A DNA stretch of 64,000 nucleotides from Oryzomicrobium terrae (GCF_008274805.1 NZ_CP022579.1:1674001-1738000), one strand, 5' to 3'; shown: positions 25,064 to 34,293, counted from the stretch's first letter. Notes: generated by a model from the sequence alone, not told the origin. Translations and numbers: made by a program.

Positions 25064-26041
25064 ATGGCTGATTATCCTCAACCCGACTCACAACCGAGCG
25101 GTACCACCGACCCCCAATGGGAGCGCAAGCTGCTGGAAAAGCTCGCTACCGCATCCTTGAGCGAGCAGCGCGCACGGCGCCGCTGGGGGATTTTCTTCAA
25201 GCTGCTAGGGTTCGGCTACCTGGCGGTTTTCATCTTCCTTGCCCTGGATCTGGGGGGATCGGACAAGCTGCCGGACGGCAAGCATACGGCGGTCGTCTAT
25301 GTGCATGGCACCATCGACGCCGGTGGCGTCGCCAGCGCCGAGAAGATCAATGCCGCGCTACAGTCAGCCTTTGAGGACAAGCGTACTGCCGGCGTCATCC
25401 TCCGTATCAATAGCCCCGGCGGCAGCCCGGTCCAGTCGGGCATCATCTACGACGAGATCAAGCGCCTGCGTACCAAGTACCCGGATACCCCGCTGTATGC
25501 GGTGGTCGAGGATCTGTGTGCTTCCGGCGGCTACTACGTGGCGTCCGCGGCGGACAAGATCTACGCCAACAAGGCCAGTCTGGTCGGGTCTATCGGCGTG
25601 CTGATGGACGGTTTCGGCTTTACCGGCACCATGGACAAGCTTGGCGTGGAGCGGCGCCTCCTGACGGCCGGCGAGAACAAGGGCTTCCTCGACCCGTTCT
25701 CGCCCCAGGAGCCGCAGCAGAAAGCCTACGCCAAGGCCATGCTCGACGAGATCCACCGCCAGTTCATCGAGGCCGTGCGCAAGGGGCGCGGAAATCGTCT
25801 CAAGGAAAGCCCGGAAATCTTCTCCGGCCTGGTCTGGACCGGCACCCAGGGCGTCAAGCTGGGCCTGGTGGACGACTACGGCACGGTGGATAGCGTCGCC
25901 CGGGACGTGATCAAGGCGGAAAAACTGATGGATTTCTCGGTCAAGGAAAATATCGCCGAGCGTTTTGCCAAGCGTTTCGGTGCCGACATGGCGCAGAGCC
26001 TGGTGCTCAAGCTGTTCGGCGAAGGTCCGGCGGTACGCTGA
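25064..26041 (+). CDS. sppA: Signal peptide peptidase SppA (S49 family, short form)
   Basis: Inner-membrane serine protease that degrades cleaved signal peptides in the periplasm. 325 residues: one membrane helix (about 42-62), then the protease domain with Ser154 in CASGGYYVAS as nucleophile and Lys206 in GENKGFLDP as general base. The spacing of 52 residues equals that of Bacillus subtilis SppA (S147/K199). It is the short single-domain form, not the 600-residue E. coli double form. It lies 66 bases after the Rieske gene and is followed by a strong terminator. Confidence 0.93.
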   Translation: MADYPQPDSQPSGTTDPQWERKLLEKLATASLSEQRARRRWGIFFKLLGFGYLAVFIFLALDLGGSDKLPDGKHTAVVYVHGTIDAGGVASAEKINAALQSAFEDKRTAGVILRINSPGGSPVQSGIIYDEIKRLRTKYPDTPLYAVVEDLCASGGYYVASAADKIYANKASLVGSIGVLMDGFGFTGTMDKLGVERRLLTAGENKGFLDPFSPQEPQQKAYAKAMLDEIHRQFIEAVRKGRGNRLKESPEIFSGLVWTGTQGVKLGLVDDYGTVDSVARDVIKAEKLMDFSVKENIAERFAKRFGADMAQSLVLKLFGEGPAVR

Positions 26042-26057
26042 TCGGGTTTCTCCTGCC

Positions 26058-26096
26058 AAGCAAAACGCCCATCCGGCTTGGATGGGCGTTTTGCTT
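26058..26096. terminator. Bidirectional terminator after sppA
   Basis: Perfect 17-base arms (AAGCAAAACGCCCATCC and its complement) with a five-base loop and A/T-rich outer ends, between convergent sppA and the flavoprotein gene. Confidence 0.92.
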
Positions 26097-26132
26097 TGGG
26101 CAGTGTGAAACCCTTCCAGGGACGCGTCGTCC

Positions 26133-27569
26133 TCAGTAAACGTCGCGACGGTAGCGACCTTCCACTATTAGACGATCCAGGGCGTCGACGCCGATCAGAT
26201 CGGCGAGGGTCTGGTGTACGGCTTCTGCCATGCCTACCGCGTTACCGCAGACGTAAAGGGAGGCGCCCTGGGCCAGCCAGCTGTGCAAGTCGGTAGCGGC
26301 GGCACGCAGGTGGTCCTGGATATAGACCTTGTCGGCCTGATCCCGGGAGAACGCCAGATCCAAGCGCTGCAGCAGCCCCGTTTGCCGATAGTCCTCGATC
26401 TCCTCCCGGTAGTGGTAATCGCAGGCAGCGTTCCGTTCGCCGAAGAGCAGCCAATTCGGTCTGGCCCCCGCTTGCCGGCGCGCGCGCAGGTGGCCGCGCA
26501 GGCCGGCCATGCCGGTGCCGTTGCCGATCAGGATCAGGGGACGCCGGATGTTATCGCCCAGGCGGAAGTTGCGGTGTGGGAGCAGGCGGGCCATGACGCA
26601 ACCGCCGACGGCGATGCCTGTACTCAGCCAGCCTGAAGCCGCTCCGAGGCGCCCGTCCGGGCCACGCTGCTGGCGGATGAGCAGATGCACCCGGCCGTCG
26701 CTGGGGATCGAGGCGATCGAATAGTCCCGAGGAGGCAGTAGTTCGCCGTCGATGCCGGGGGCGGCCACTTGCAGCAGGTCGCCGGATTCCCAAGAGGGCG
26801 CCGCGTCGTTTTCCGGCGGGCAGAGTTCCAGGTGGAATACCGCTTCACCCTGGCTTCCCGGATTGAGATGGCGGCGCTCGGCAAGGCGCCACGGGGAATA
26901 TTTTGGGGGCAGCCAGGAGAGGGTTTCACTACTGCTGGCGCCATCCCCGCTAGCCTCCCGGTACCCCGCGACGTGGGCCAAGGCATGGCGCCAACGTTCC
27001 AGGGCCGTGGCATCGCCGTTGTTCACCTCAATGCGTTCGAATAGCGGAGTCGCTCCTGCTTCTTGCAGCCAGGTGTCGAGATTGCGACCGAAGCCGCAGA
27101 AGTGGCGATATTCCCGGTCGCCCAAGGCTAAGAGGCCGTAGGTAAGACTCCTCAGTGGAGTGGTTTGCCCCGTTTTTTCCGCCAGCAGGCGGCGCACGAA
27201 GGTGGCGGCGTTGTCCGGAGGATCGCCTTCGCCGCAAGTGCTGACCACGAACAGGGCCGGTGAGCCGCTACGCAAGTCGGCCAGGGCGAGGTCGGCCAGG
27301 GGGGTCAGGCGCACGGCTTGTCCCGCGCCGCGCAGGGCCGTGGCGCTGCGCTCGGCCAGTTCCTCGGCAAAGCCGCTCTGGCTGGCAAAAGCCAGTAGCA
27401 GTGGCGCCTGCTGGCCCGGGATGGGCAGGATGGGTAAGGTGGCGGCGGCCTGGAGGGCGCGGCGCCGCTTGTTCCGGGCGCGGACCAGAATGCCGGCACA
27501 CAGGCCGGCATAGGCCAGCAACATGGCGGCGGCCCCGGCCAGCCGGGGCACGTCGGGCAGGATCAGCAT
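26133..27569 (-). CDS. Membrane-anchored flavodoxin/FAD-NADPH reductase (sulfite-reductase-alpha/CPR-like)
   Basis: 478 residues. One N-terminal membrane helix (about 8-29) is followed by a basic stretch (RARNKRRR), so the catalytic part faces the cytosol. The FMN flavodoxin domain (about 56-195) has ASQSGFAEELAE and STCGEGDPPD; the FAD/NADPH module (about 215-478) has RDYSIAS, GNGTGMAGLRG and the C-terminal NADPH-side segment. Such diflavin enzymes pass electrons from NADPH through FAD and FMN. It is the last gene of the iron cassette and could feed electrons to the PepSY membrane protein for ferric reduction; that partnership is inference. Confidence 0.88.
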   Translation of the reverse strand: MLILPDVPRLAGAAAMLLAYAGLCAGILVRARNKRRRALQAAATLPILPIPGQQAPLLLAFASQSGFAEELAERSATALRGAGQAVRLTPLADLALADLRSGSPALFVVSTCGEGDPPDNAATFVRRLLAEKTGQTTPLRSLTYGLLALGDREYRHFCGFGRNLDTWLQEAGATPLFERIEVNNGDATALERWRHALAHVAGYREASGDGASSSETLSWLPPKYSPWRLAERRHLNPGSQGEAVFHLELCPPENDAAPSWESGDLLQVAAPGIDGELLPPRDYSIASIPSDGRVHLLIRQQRGPDGRLGAASGWLSTGIAVGGCVMARLLPHRNFRLGDNIRRPLILIGNGTGMAGLRGHLRARRQAGARPNWLLFGERNAACDYHYREEIEDYRQTGLLQRLDLAFSRDQADKVYIQDHLRAAATDLHSWLAQGASLYVCGNAVGMAEAVHQTLADLIGVDALDRLIVEGRYRRDVY

Positions 27570-27597
27570 GGCCGGACGATGGCGTACTGCCGGGGCA

Positions 27598-28404
27598 TCA
27601 CTGGGGCAGCACTTCCAGGGTGACGGCGTAGGTCAGGCGCCGTTCGCTGGCTGCCTTGACCGTGGTGCGCTGGTCTTTGGTTTCTGCTTCCAGCCAGTAC
27701 ATGCCGGGTTCGGGCCAGGTGAGGGTGATATTGCCGTCGGCGTTGGTGGTCAGGCGGATTTCACCCTGCTGGTTGCGGTAGCGGGATTGGCCGCGCACCA
27801 CGGTCACCTCGATGCCGGCCGCCGGCTTGCCATCCACCAGGAAGCGGAAGCTGGCGGCCTCGCCGGCCACCAGATCGTTGGGGTGGCTGGGAGCCACGGC
27901 GATCATTTCCAGTCCGGCGCCGCTGGCTTGGAGAGGGCTGGGCTTGCCGACGGTGACGAAGGTCTCGATGCGGCCGACCTGCTCCCCGAGGCGCACTTCG
28001 GTGGCGCCAGCGGGAATGTCCTTGGCGTAGGCGTCGATGGTGCCGCGGAAGCGCTTCGCTTCGCCGTTGAGCTTGTAGTTGCCCATGACACCGTGGTTGA
28101 CCACGGCCAGCCGGTAAGTACCAGGTTGGGCCAGGTTAACGTCGAAGACGCTGCGCAGTTTGCCGCGGGAGAGGTTGTCCACCGCCACCTTGTCGCCGTT
28201 GGGGGCGGACACCGTCAGGTTGTCCAGGGCCAGGGGCATGTGGTTGAAGAAGAACAGATCGTTGGAGACGGCGGCGTCCACGGTGATCCACTGGGCCTTG
28301 GAAAGGACGGTGGAGGAGGGCAGCAGCCAGACGTTGTGGGCCTGGGCCAGGGGCAGGTTGAGGCACAGGGCCAGGGCGGCGGCGAGCTTCAGGGGGCGGG
28401 ACAT
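27598..28404 (-). CDS. DUF4198 periplasmic protein
   Basis: 268 residues with a clear signal peptide (1-22, cut after AQA), so the mature protein starts with His23 in HNVWLLPS. The beta-rich body, including NDLVAGEAASFRFLVDGKPA and a closing Ig-like segment with GMYWLEAE, is typical of DUF4198. Some members of this family (NikK) are periplasmic nickel-binding proteins in which an N-terminal His is a ligand; the same use here for iron or another metal is inference. It lies 45 bases after the DUF2271 gene and 28 before the flavoprotein gene. Confidence 0.85.
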   Translation of the reverse strand: MSRPLKLAAALALCLNLPLAQAHNVWLLPSSTVLSKAQWITVDAAVSNDLFFFNHMPLALDNLTVSAPNGDKVAVDNLSRGKLRSVFDVNLAQPGTYRLAVVNHGVMGNYKLNGEAKRFRGTIDAYAKDIPAGATEVRLGEQVGRIETFVTVGKPSPLQASGAGLEMIAVAPSHPNDLVAGEAASFRFLVDGKPAAGIEVTVVRGQSRYRNQQGEIRLTTNADGNITLTWPEPGMYWLEAETKDQRTTVKAASERRLTYAVTLEVLPQ

Positions 28405-28449
28405 CGGGGACTCCTTGGACGAAAGAGGGAAATCGGCGGGATGGCGCGG

Positions 28450-28962
28450 TCAGGGCTTCAGATCGAGGACGATGGTGCCCAGCTCGGTCTTGCCCTGAGC
28501 CTTGAGCTGCAGGGGTTTTTGCGGTGGCCATTGGAAGGGGATGTACACCACCTCCCGTCCGCCCACTTCCCGGGCGGCTTCCACTGCCAGGCGATAGTCG
28601 CCGGCGGGCAGGCGGCCGAGAGGTTTGCTGCCCTCGCTGAAATTCAGCTTGTGCTTACCCACCGCCCGGGTGGCGCTGGTCACCGCATCCAGGGGCATTT
28701 CCAGTTCCCGGCCGCTGCGCCGCCACCACTGGCGCAGATCCTGGAGCCACTTGGTGCCTTCCTTATTGGACTTCTTCAGGTCGTACCAGACGGCCAGGTT
28801 GGCGGCCACGCTCTGATCGGCCCGTTCGACCCACAGGGCGACGTAGGGGCGGTGGTATTCGGCCACGTTGAGGCTGGGAATTTCGACGTCCACCGCCAGG
28901 TCGGCAGCGGAGGCGCCGCTGGCGGCGAGAAGCATTGCGGCAAAGGATAGGGAATGTCGCAT
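28450..28962 (-). CDS. DUF2271 periplasmic protein
   Basis: 170 residues with a signal peptide (1-19, cut after ASA). The segment EYHRPYVALWVERAD, then LAVWYD and WLQDLRQWWRRSG, is characteristic of DUF2271, a family of unknown function usually found beside PepSY and DUF4198 genes in iron-related clusters. Aromatic and basic residues are abundant; no classic metal motif is visible. It is 19 bases downstream of the PepSY gene, so very likely cotranscribed. Confidence 0.85.
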   Translation of the reverse strand: MRHSLSFAAMLLAASGASAADLAVDVEIPSLNVAEYHRPYVALWVERADQSVAANLAVWYDLKKSNKEGTKWLQDLRQWWRRSGRELEMPLDAVTSATRAVGKHKLNFSEGSKPLGRLPAGDYRLAVEAAREVGGREVVYIPFQWPPQKPLQLKAQGKTELGTIVLDLKP

Positions 28963-28981
28963 GGGAGGATTCGGGGAGCAG

Positions 28982-29629
28982 TCAGTGAATGAAGAGGAGG
29001 ACCAGCAGCGCCGGGATCACGACCCCCAGGCCGACCACCGGCCAGGTAGCGGGACGGTTGCCGGCGTGGTACTTGAGGATGAGCAGGCCGGTGAGGGAAA
29101 ACATCAGGCAGGCGGCAGCGAAGATGTCAATGAACCAGCGCCAGGCGGTGCCGGTGTTGCGGCCTTTGTGCAGATCGTTGAGGTAGGACACCCAGCCCCG
29201 GTCGGTGCGTTCGTACTCCACCGCGCCGCTGGCCCGGTCGATACGCAACCAGGCATCGCCACCAGGGCGGGGCAGGGGCAGATAGACCTCGTCGGCCGAC
29301 CATTCCGCCTCCCGGCCGGCAGCGTTCACCGCCAGGGTGTCGCGCAGCCAGGGCTGCAGCGCGGCGGGTAGGGGTGCGGTAGCCTGGTTGCGCTCCAAGG
29401 TGGTGAGCAATTCCGCCGGTAGCTGGGCTGTACGTTGTTCCACCTGGGGCCGGGCGGCGATGTCGGCGGCGTGGTTGAGGGTGATGCCGGTGACGCTGAA
29501 CAGCAGCATGCCGAGCAGGCAGACGGCGGAACTGATCCAGTGCCAGTGGTGCAGGGTCTTCAACCAGCCGGCACGGCGCTGGCTGTGCTTCAGGTCGTCC
29601 ATGGCCGGGTGGTTCACAGCTCTGCCCAT
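28982..29629 (-). CDS. PepSY-associated inner-membrane protein
   Basis: 215 residues with three predicted membrane helices (about 32-54, 162-186 and 193-213) and one periplasmic PepSY-like domain between the first two. Histidines near helix ends (HHWHWISS before helix 1, NHA after it, and DLHKGRNTG before helix 2) are possible haem ligands, as suggested for PepSY-type membrane reductases. Its start overlaps the piuC stop by 16 bases. It is shorter than the full PiuB-type proteins, which have two PepSY halves, so it may dimerise. Role in ferric-siderophore reduction is inferred from context. Confidence 0.85.
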   Translation of the reverse strand: MGRAVNHPAMDDLKHSQRRAGWLKTLHHWHWISSAVCLLGMLLFSVTGITLNHAADIAARPQVEQRTAQLPAELLTTLERNQATAPLPAALQPWLRDTLAVNAAGREAEWSADEVYLPLPRPGGDAWLRIDRASGAVEYERTDRGWVSYLNDLHKGRNTGTAWRWFIDIFAAACLMFSLTGLLILKYHAGNRPATWPVVGLGVVIPALLVLLFIH

Positions 29630-30294
29630 TGGCGCAGCAGGTTATGGTAATGGCTGGTGAGGGCAATGACTTCCGGGGTGTCCCCCACCTGCTGGCGCAG
29701 CTTCTGGATGGTCACGTCAAGGTCGAACAGCATCGTGCGGCGCCAGTCGTCCCGGACCATGCTCTGGGTCCAGAGGAAGGAACAGATCCTGGCGCCTTTG
29801 GTGACGGGCTCCACCCGGTGCAGGCTGGTGGAGGGATAAACGATGGCATCGCCGGCGGGCAGCCGGGCAGCGTGGCTGCCGTAGGTGTCTTCGACGATCA
29901 GTTCGCCACCCTCGTACTCGTCCGGGTCGGAGAAGAACAGGGTGGTGGAAACATCGGTGCGCAGGCCCAGGGGGCTGCCGTGGGCGTAGCGGATGGCGTT
30001 GTCCACGTGGTTGCCGAAGTAGCCGCCGCCCTCGTAGCGGTTGAAATAGGGCGGCAGGATGCGCTGGGGCAGGGCCGCAGAAAAAAACAGGGGATTGGCC
30101 ATCAGGGCACTGGTGACGATCTCCCGGAGGTGCTCTAGCGCTGGGGAGCCTTCCGGCAGTTGCCAGTTGCGCTTGGCCTGGGCGGATTGGACGCCGGTGG
30201 TGGCCTTGCCGTCCCCCCATTCGGCGTTGTCGAGGATGCGACGGCATTCCGCCACCTGCTCGCGGCTGAGCACTTCCGGTACGTGCAGCATCAT
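29614..30294 (-). CDS. piuC: Fe(II)/2-oxoglutarate-dependent dioxygenase PiuC (YbiX/PKHD-type)
   Basis: 226 residues, exactly the usual size. Double-stranded beta-helix with His96-x-Asp98 (NHVDNAI) and His159 (SLHRVEPV) as iron ligands and Arg169 as the 2-oxoglutarate anchor. PiuC/YbiX genes commonly lie directly downstream of a TonB-dependent siderophore receptor such as Fiu or PiuA, as here; the physiological substrate is not established. The start is the first ATG of an ATGATG pair behind GAGGAAA; the longer frame upstream is not used. It is coupled to the PepSY gene by overlap. Confidence 0.94.
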   Translation of the reverse strand: MMLHVPEVLSREQVAECRRILDNAEWGDGKATTGVQSAQAKRNWQLPEGSPALEHLREIVTSALMANPLFFSAALPQRILPPYFNRYEGGGYFGNHVDNAIRYAHGSPLGLRTDVSTTLFFSDPDEYEGGELIVEDTYGSHAARLPAGDAIVYPSTSLHRVEPVTKGARICSFLWTQSMVRDDWRRTMLFDLDVTIQKLRQQVGDTPEVIALTSHYHNLLRQWAEL

Positions 30295-30351
30295 GATGGT
30301 GTTTTCCTCGTAGTGCGTGTTTAGCGACGGGGGAGCGTGGGCTGCTACCCG

Positions 30352-30398
30352 AAAAAGCGAGCCCCCGTCCGCGCTTGATGTACGCACGGACGGGGGCT
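30352..30398 (-). terminator. Terminator or attenuator between fiu and piuC
   Basis: A 12-base perfect stem (30360-30371 with 30387-30398) is followed on the minus strand by a T run (complement of AAAAA at 30352-30356). It lies within the 112-base fiu-piuC gap and could lower expression of the downstream genes relative to the receptor. Confidence 0.7.
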
Positions 30399-30406
30399 GC
30401 AACGGC

Positions 30407-32719
30407 TTAGAACTTGAAGATGCCGGTCAACATGGCCTGGCGGCCCGGTGCGACGCCGACCATGTGGGTGGCGTAGGCAGCGTTGTAGTAGGTCTTGTCG
30501 AAGATGTTGTTGACGTTGAGGCGGACGCTGATGCTCTTGTCGACGTCATAGGTCGCCATGCCGTCGAAGCGCCAGTAGCTCGGCACCCACTTGGTGTTGG
30601 CCGCATCGCCATAGACCTTCGACATGTAGTAAGCGCCACCGCCCACGGTCAGCTTGGGCATGACCTTGTAGGTGCTCCACAGGCTGAAGCTGTCCCGCGG
30701 GGTGTTGGGGAATTGGTTGCCCTTGTTGGCGGCGTTGTCGTTGTAGGTCCAGCTGGTGGCGGCGGTGTAAGGCGGCGTTGCCCGGGTGGTCCATACCGAG
30801 GGCCCGGTATCCACCAGCTTGCTGTCCATGTAGGTGTAACCGCCGAATACCTGCCAGGCCGAGGTGATGGCCCCGGCAAAGCCCAGCTCGACGCCATTGA
30901 TGCGCTGTTTGCCGACGGTGGCCATGGTGAAGGGGTCGATGTTCACCTTGGCGTTGGTCTTCTCGATGTTGAAAATCGCACCGGTCAGGGCCAGCTTGTT
31001 GTTGAGCAGGTTCCATTTGGTACCCAGCTCGATGCTGCGCACCTCTTCGGGTTCCAGGTCCTTGTTGGTCAGGGTAATGCTGTCGGCACCGTCGCCGGAC
31101 GAAATACCCGAGGGGTTGGCTGCCGTGGCGTAGTTGAGGTAGATGCTGCCGTTGTCGCGGGGCTTGTACACCACGCCCATCTGATAACTCCAGAAGTTGG
31201 AGTCGTTGCTCAGGTTGGCCGTGGTCGGCTTGCTCCCGTCGGTGGAATACCCCTCCTGCTTGGTCGAGAAACGGTCGTGACGCAGGCCCAGGTTGAGCAA
31301 CCACTGCTTGCTCAGGGTCAGGGTGTCGAAGGCGTAGATGCCCAGGGTGTTGGTGGTGGTCCGCGCCCCTTGGGTGCTGCGCGCTACCGTCCCGGTCCAA
31401 GGATCGTTCGCATTGGGGTTCTGGATGTCGGCCAGGGACGTGCCGGTCACGGTGTAGCCACGGCTATCCACCTCGTTCCGGCTCAATTCGACGCCGGTAG
31501 CGATGCGGTGCTTGATGCCGCCGGTGGTGAATTCGCCGAGCAGCTCGGTGGCGTTGATGATGCCGTCGCTGACCGAATGACGGCTCTTGGCCGACCGCGG
31601 CAGGGTGGTGCCGGTGACGATCGAGAGGTTTGAATCGCCCGGGTTGGTCGCCACGTAGTCGTTGGACGAACGGGTGTAGCGGGTCGAGTTGCGCAGGGTG
31701 AAACGGTCGTTCAGGTCGTGCTCGATCTTCAGGGTGCCGCTATCCACCTCGGTCTTGCGGAAGTCGCGGTCCTTCAAGCCGTAGAAGTTGGCACGATCCA
31801 CGTTGAGCGGTCCGCCATCGCCATTCTTGCTGTAATTGGGGTTGATGGTCGGTGCTGTAGTGGGGGCGGTGGCGCCGGTTTTGGTGTTGTACTTGCTAAC
31901 CGGGTTGTTGTACGGAATGCCGTAGTCGGGCATGTCATCGGTCTGGAAGTGGTACAGGCCCAGGTTGATGCGGGTCGGGGTACCCAGGCCGAGGGCCAGG
32001 TTGGGCGCGATGCCAAAGTGCTTGAGATCCACGTGGTCGCGGCCGGCGACGTTGCTGTCCTCACCCAAGACGTTGATGCGGAAGGCGGCGTTGTCACCGA
32101 CCTGACGGTTAAGGTCCGCCGTGGCCCGTTTGTAGCTGCTGGTGCCGACACCGGCGGTGACTTCGCCAAAGTTGCCGAGACGGGCGTTCTTGGTGGTCAG
32201 GTTGATGCTGCCGCCCACGGCGCCGCCGCCGCTATACGCCGAGTCCGGCCCTTTCACCACGTCCACCTGTTCGACGTTGAACATGTCGCGGGATTGGGAG
32301 CTCGGGTCGCGCAAACCGTCAATGAAGAAGTTGGACTGGGAATCGAAGCCGCGGATGAAGGGACGGTCCCCCGCCGGGTTACCGCCTTCGCCCATGCCGA
32401 AAGTGATGCCCGGGGTGGTACGCAACGCTTCCTGCAGGGAGGTGGCGTTGGTCTGGTTGAGTACTTCCTTGGTGATGACCGTCACCGATTTTGGCGTGTC
32501 CACCAGGGGTGCGGTGAACTTGCTGGAGGCCGCGGTATCGGCCTTGTAGGCGGTATCCGCAGCATTGGCGGAAACATTGACGTTGGGCAGCACGGCCTCG
32601 CCCTGGGTCTGGGCCAGGGCGGCACCCGGTACCGAAATGGCCAGGGCGGTCAGGGCGGCGGTGCCGTTGAGGCGGGGATGACGGTCGAGCGGATGCTTGC
32701 GGCTTTCGATGTGAGCCAT
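30407..32719 (-). CDS. fiu: TonB-dependent catecholate siderophore receptor (Fiu-like)
   Basis: 770-residue outer-membrane receptor. Signal peptide to about residue 36, plug domain (about 60-195) with the TonB-box-side [16 protein letters not shown] and the plug motifs [20 protein letters not shown] and [15 protein letters not shown], then a 22-strand barrel ending in a C-terminal Phe (TGIFKF) recognised by BAM. The Fiu assignment rests on the plug style and on adjacent piuC, as in E. coli fiu-ybiX; the exact ligand is not readable. A Fur-like palindrome lies about 150 bases upstream of the start codon. Confidence 0.9.
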   Translation of the reverse strand: MAHIESRKHPLDRHPRLNGTAALTALAISVPGAALAQTQGEAVLPNVNVSANAADTAYKADTAASSKFTAPLVDTPKSVTVITKEVLNQTNATSLQEALRTTPGITFGMGEGGNPAGDRPFIRGFDSQSNFFIDGLRDPSSQSRDMFNVEQVDVVKGPDSAYSGGGAVGGSINLTTKNARLGNFGEVTAGVGTSSYKRATADLNRQVGDNAAFRINVLGEDSNVAGRDHVDLKHFGIAPNLALGLGTPTRINLGLYHFQTDDMPDYGIPYNNPVSKYNTKTGATAPTTAPTINPNYSKNGDGGPLNVDRANFYGLKDRDFRKTEVDSGTLKIEHDLNDRFTLRNSTRYTRSSNDYVATNPGDSNLSIVTGTTLPRSAKSRHSVSDGIINATELLGEFTTGGIKHRIATGVELSRNEVDSRGYTVTGTSLADIQNPNANDPWTGTVARSTQGARTTTNTLGIYAFDTLTLSKQWLLNLGLRHDRFSTKQEGYSTDGSKPTTANLSNDSNFWSYQMGVVYKPRDNGSIYLNYATAANPSGISSGDGADSITLTNKDLEPEEVRSIELGTKWNLLNNKLALTGAIFNIEKTNAKVNIDPFTMATVGKQRINGVELGFAGAITSAWQVFGGYTYMDSKLVDTGPSVWTTRATPPYTAATSWTYNDNAANKGNQFPNTPRDSFSLWSTYKVMPKLTVGGGAYYMSKVYGDAANTKWVPSYWRFDGMATYDVDKSISVRLNVNNIFDKTYYNAAYATHMVGVAPGRQAMLTGIFKF

Positions 32720-33063
32720 GAAAGGGAAACTCCGGATAGAGAGAAGTCAGGTTTTGGCTGGCTTCCCATCCATGAACCGAGGTTTCCGGCGTGATCGCGT
32801 GACGCGTCCGAAGCGGTTGGAGGGGTGGCTTGCTGGTGTCGGATGCGACGTATGAGCGTGCATCCGTTGAATTTTGCAAATGATAAGAAATCTCATTTGC
32901 AAAAGTCAAGAAATTGTTACATTTCCCGCCGTGACGGCTCATGCGTGTTTTGCCGCTACAACACGTGGTGGTCGCGCCGTACGGCCGGCGGCAGCGATGC
33001 GCTAGGTAAGTGAAGCGTTGGTAGCTTGTGCGCAGCAACGCGCCTCGCGCTTGGCGGCGGGCA
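32720..33063. other. 344-base intergenic region between fiu and the hydroxyacid dehydrogenase gene
   Basis: Contains the fiu leader (GGAG ribosome site near the start codon) and the Fur-like palindrome at 32872-32904. The part 32905-33063, downstream of the hydroxyacid dehydrogenase stop, shows no gene and no clear intrinsic terminator. Confidence 0.6.
32872..32904 (-). promoter_or_regulatory. Fur-like operator upstream of fiu
   Basis: Perfect inverted repeat: arms TTTTGCAAATGA and TCATTTGCAAAA around a nine-base spacer. The core AAATGATAAG-AAATCTCATTT resembles overlapping Fur hexamers of the GATAAT type. Its position, upstream of an iron receptor gene, supports a Fur site. The arm sequence is longer than a minimal Fur box. 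Confidence 0.65.
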
Positions 33064-34167
33064 TCATGGCCACAGGCGATCCGGGCCGATGTCGTCGAGC
33101 CGGGCGCAGCCGGTCAGGGCCATCACCACTTCGAATTCTTCGCGCAGGATCTTGAGCACATGGGCCGCGCCCAGGGGACCGGCGGCAGCCAGGCCGTAAA
33201 CCCAGGGACGGCCGATCAGCACGGCTCGGGCGCCCAGGGCCAGGGCCTTGAAGATGTCGCTGCCGCGGCGGATGCCGCCGTCGAGCAGGAGCGGAATACG
33301 CCCGCTCACCGCCTCGGCCACCGCGGGCAAGGCGTCGATGGCGGCTGGCAGGGTGTCGATGGTGCGTCCGCCGTGGTTGGAAACCACCAGGCCATCGACG
33401 CCCAGCGCCAGGGCCTGGCGGGCGTCCCGGGGCGAGAGGATGCCCTTGAGGATCAGCGGCAGCCGGGTGAGGTCGCGGATGGCCGCGATGTCGGCCCAGG
33501 TCGGGGCCGTGGCCAGCAGGCCGTCGAAGACCGGGCTCTGACCCGGCTGCAAGGTGGCCAGGGGGCTGGACGGCGCCGGCATGTCGCGCAGGTTGGCCGC
33601 GTCCACGCCAGGAGGCAGGTGAAAGCCGGCCCGTTGTTCCTGGTTGCGCAGCCCGCTCAAGGGGGCGTCCACGGTGACCACCAGGGCCCGGTAGCCGGCT
33701 GCTTCGGCCCGTTCGATCAGGTGCCGGGTGTAGCCCCGGTCGGGCTGGATGTAGAGCTGAAACCACAGGGGCGCCCGGGTGGCCTGGGCGATTTCTTCCA
33801 GGGGCACGCTGGCCAGGGTGCTGACCACCATGGTCGCTTCCAGGGCTTCGGCGGCCTGGGCAGCGGCCAACTCGCCATCGTTGTGGAAGAGACGCTGATA
33901 GGCCACCGGGGCGAGCAGGATTGGGTGGGCCAGGGGCTGGCCGAACAGGTCGAGGCGGGTGTGGCCGCCGCGTAGGTCGGCCAGGACGTGGCTGTTCAGG
34001 CGCAGGGCGTCGAAGGCATCCCGGTTGCGCCGATAGGTTAGTTCGTCGGCGGCGCCGCTGGCCAGGTAGGCCCAGGCGTTGTCGTCCAGGCTGTGGCGGG
34101 CATAAGGCTTGTAATCGCTAACGCAGGCGATGTCGCGGGGGATTGCGGTGAGGCAGGGGGTCGGCAT
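33064..34167 (-). CDS. FMN-dependent alpha-hydroxyacid dehydrogenase/oxidase (lactate/glycolate oxidase family)
   Basis: 367 residues forming a TIM barrel. Lys241 in LILKGILSP, His265 and Arg268 in VSNHGGRTID, and the FMN phosphate loop LLDGGIRRGSD followed by IGRPWVYGLAA are the family signatures. The family oxidises L-lactate, glycolate, mandelate or similar acids; electron acceptor (oxygen or quinone) and substrate cannot be fixed by eye. There is no membrane-insertion loop as obvious as that of LldD. It is monocistronic, with a near-perfect Fur box about 33 bases upstream, placing it under probable iron control. Confidence 0.88.
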   Translation of the reverse strand: MPTPCLTAIPRDIACVSDYKPYARHSLDDNAWAYLASGAADELTYRRNRDAFDALRLNSHVLADLRGGHTRLDLFGQPLAHPILLAPVAYQRLFHNDGELAAAQAAEALEATMVVSTLASVPLEEIAQATRAPLWFQLYIQPDRGYTRHLIERAEAAGYRALVVTVDAPLSGLRNQEQRAGFHLPPGVDAANLRDMPAPSSPLATLQPGQSPVFDGLLATAPTWADIAAIRDLTRLPLILKGILSPRDARQALALGVDGLVVSNHGGRTIDTLPAAIDALPAVAEAVSGRIPLLLDGGIRRGSDIFKALALGARAVLIGRPWVYGLAAAGPLGAAHVLKILREEFEVVMALTGCARLDDIGPDRLWP

Positions 34168-34199
34168 GGGCGCGGCCTGGAGGGTCGTCGATCGCGATA

Positions 34200-34215
34200 G
34201 ATAATAGTCATTATC
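34200..34215 (-). promoter_or_regulatory. Strong Fur-box match upstream of the hydroxyacid dehydrogenase gene
   Basis: GATAATAGTCATTATC with adjacent ATTTGCGAG; on the minus strand AAATGATAATGACTATTATC. This matches the Fur consensus GATAATGATAATCATTATC closely and lies about 33 bases upstream of the start codon, where repressor binding would block transcription. Confidence 0.8.
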
Positions 34216-34293
34216 ATTTGCGAGTCAACGCAAGCGGCCACAAGCGAACCCGGGTGCTGGGGAAGCAAAACTGCGGGGGGAGGGCTGAAGGTC

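Noticed and set aside
27523-28950. 475-residue plus-strand frame across the DUF4198 and DUF2271 genes
   Set aside because: Antisense to two proteins with clear signal peptides and family motifs; no start signal or domain.
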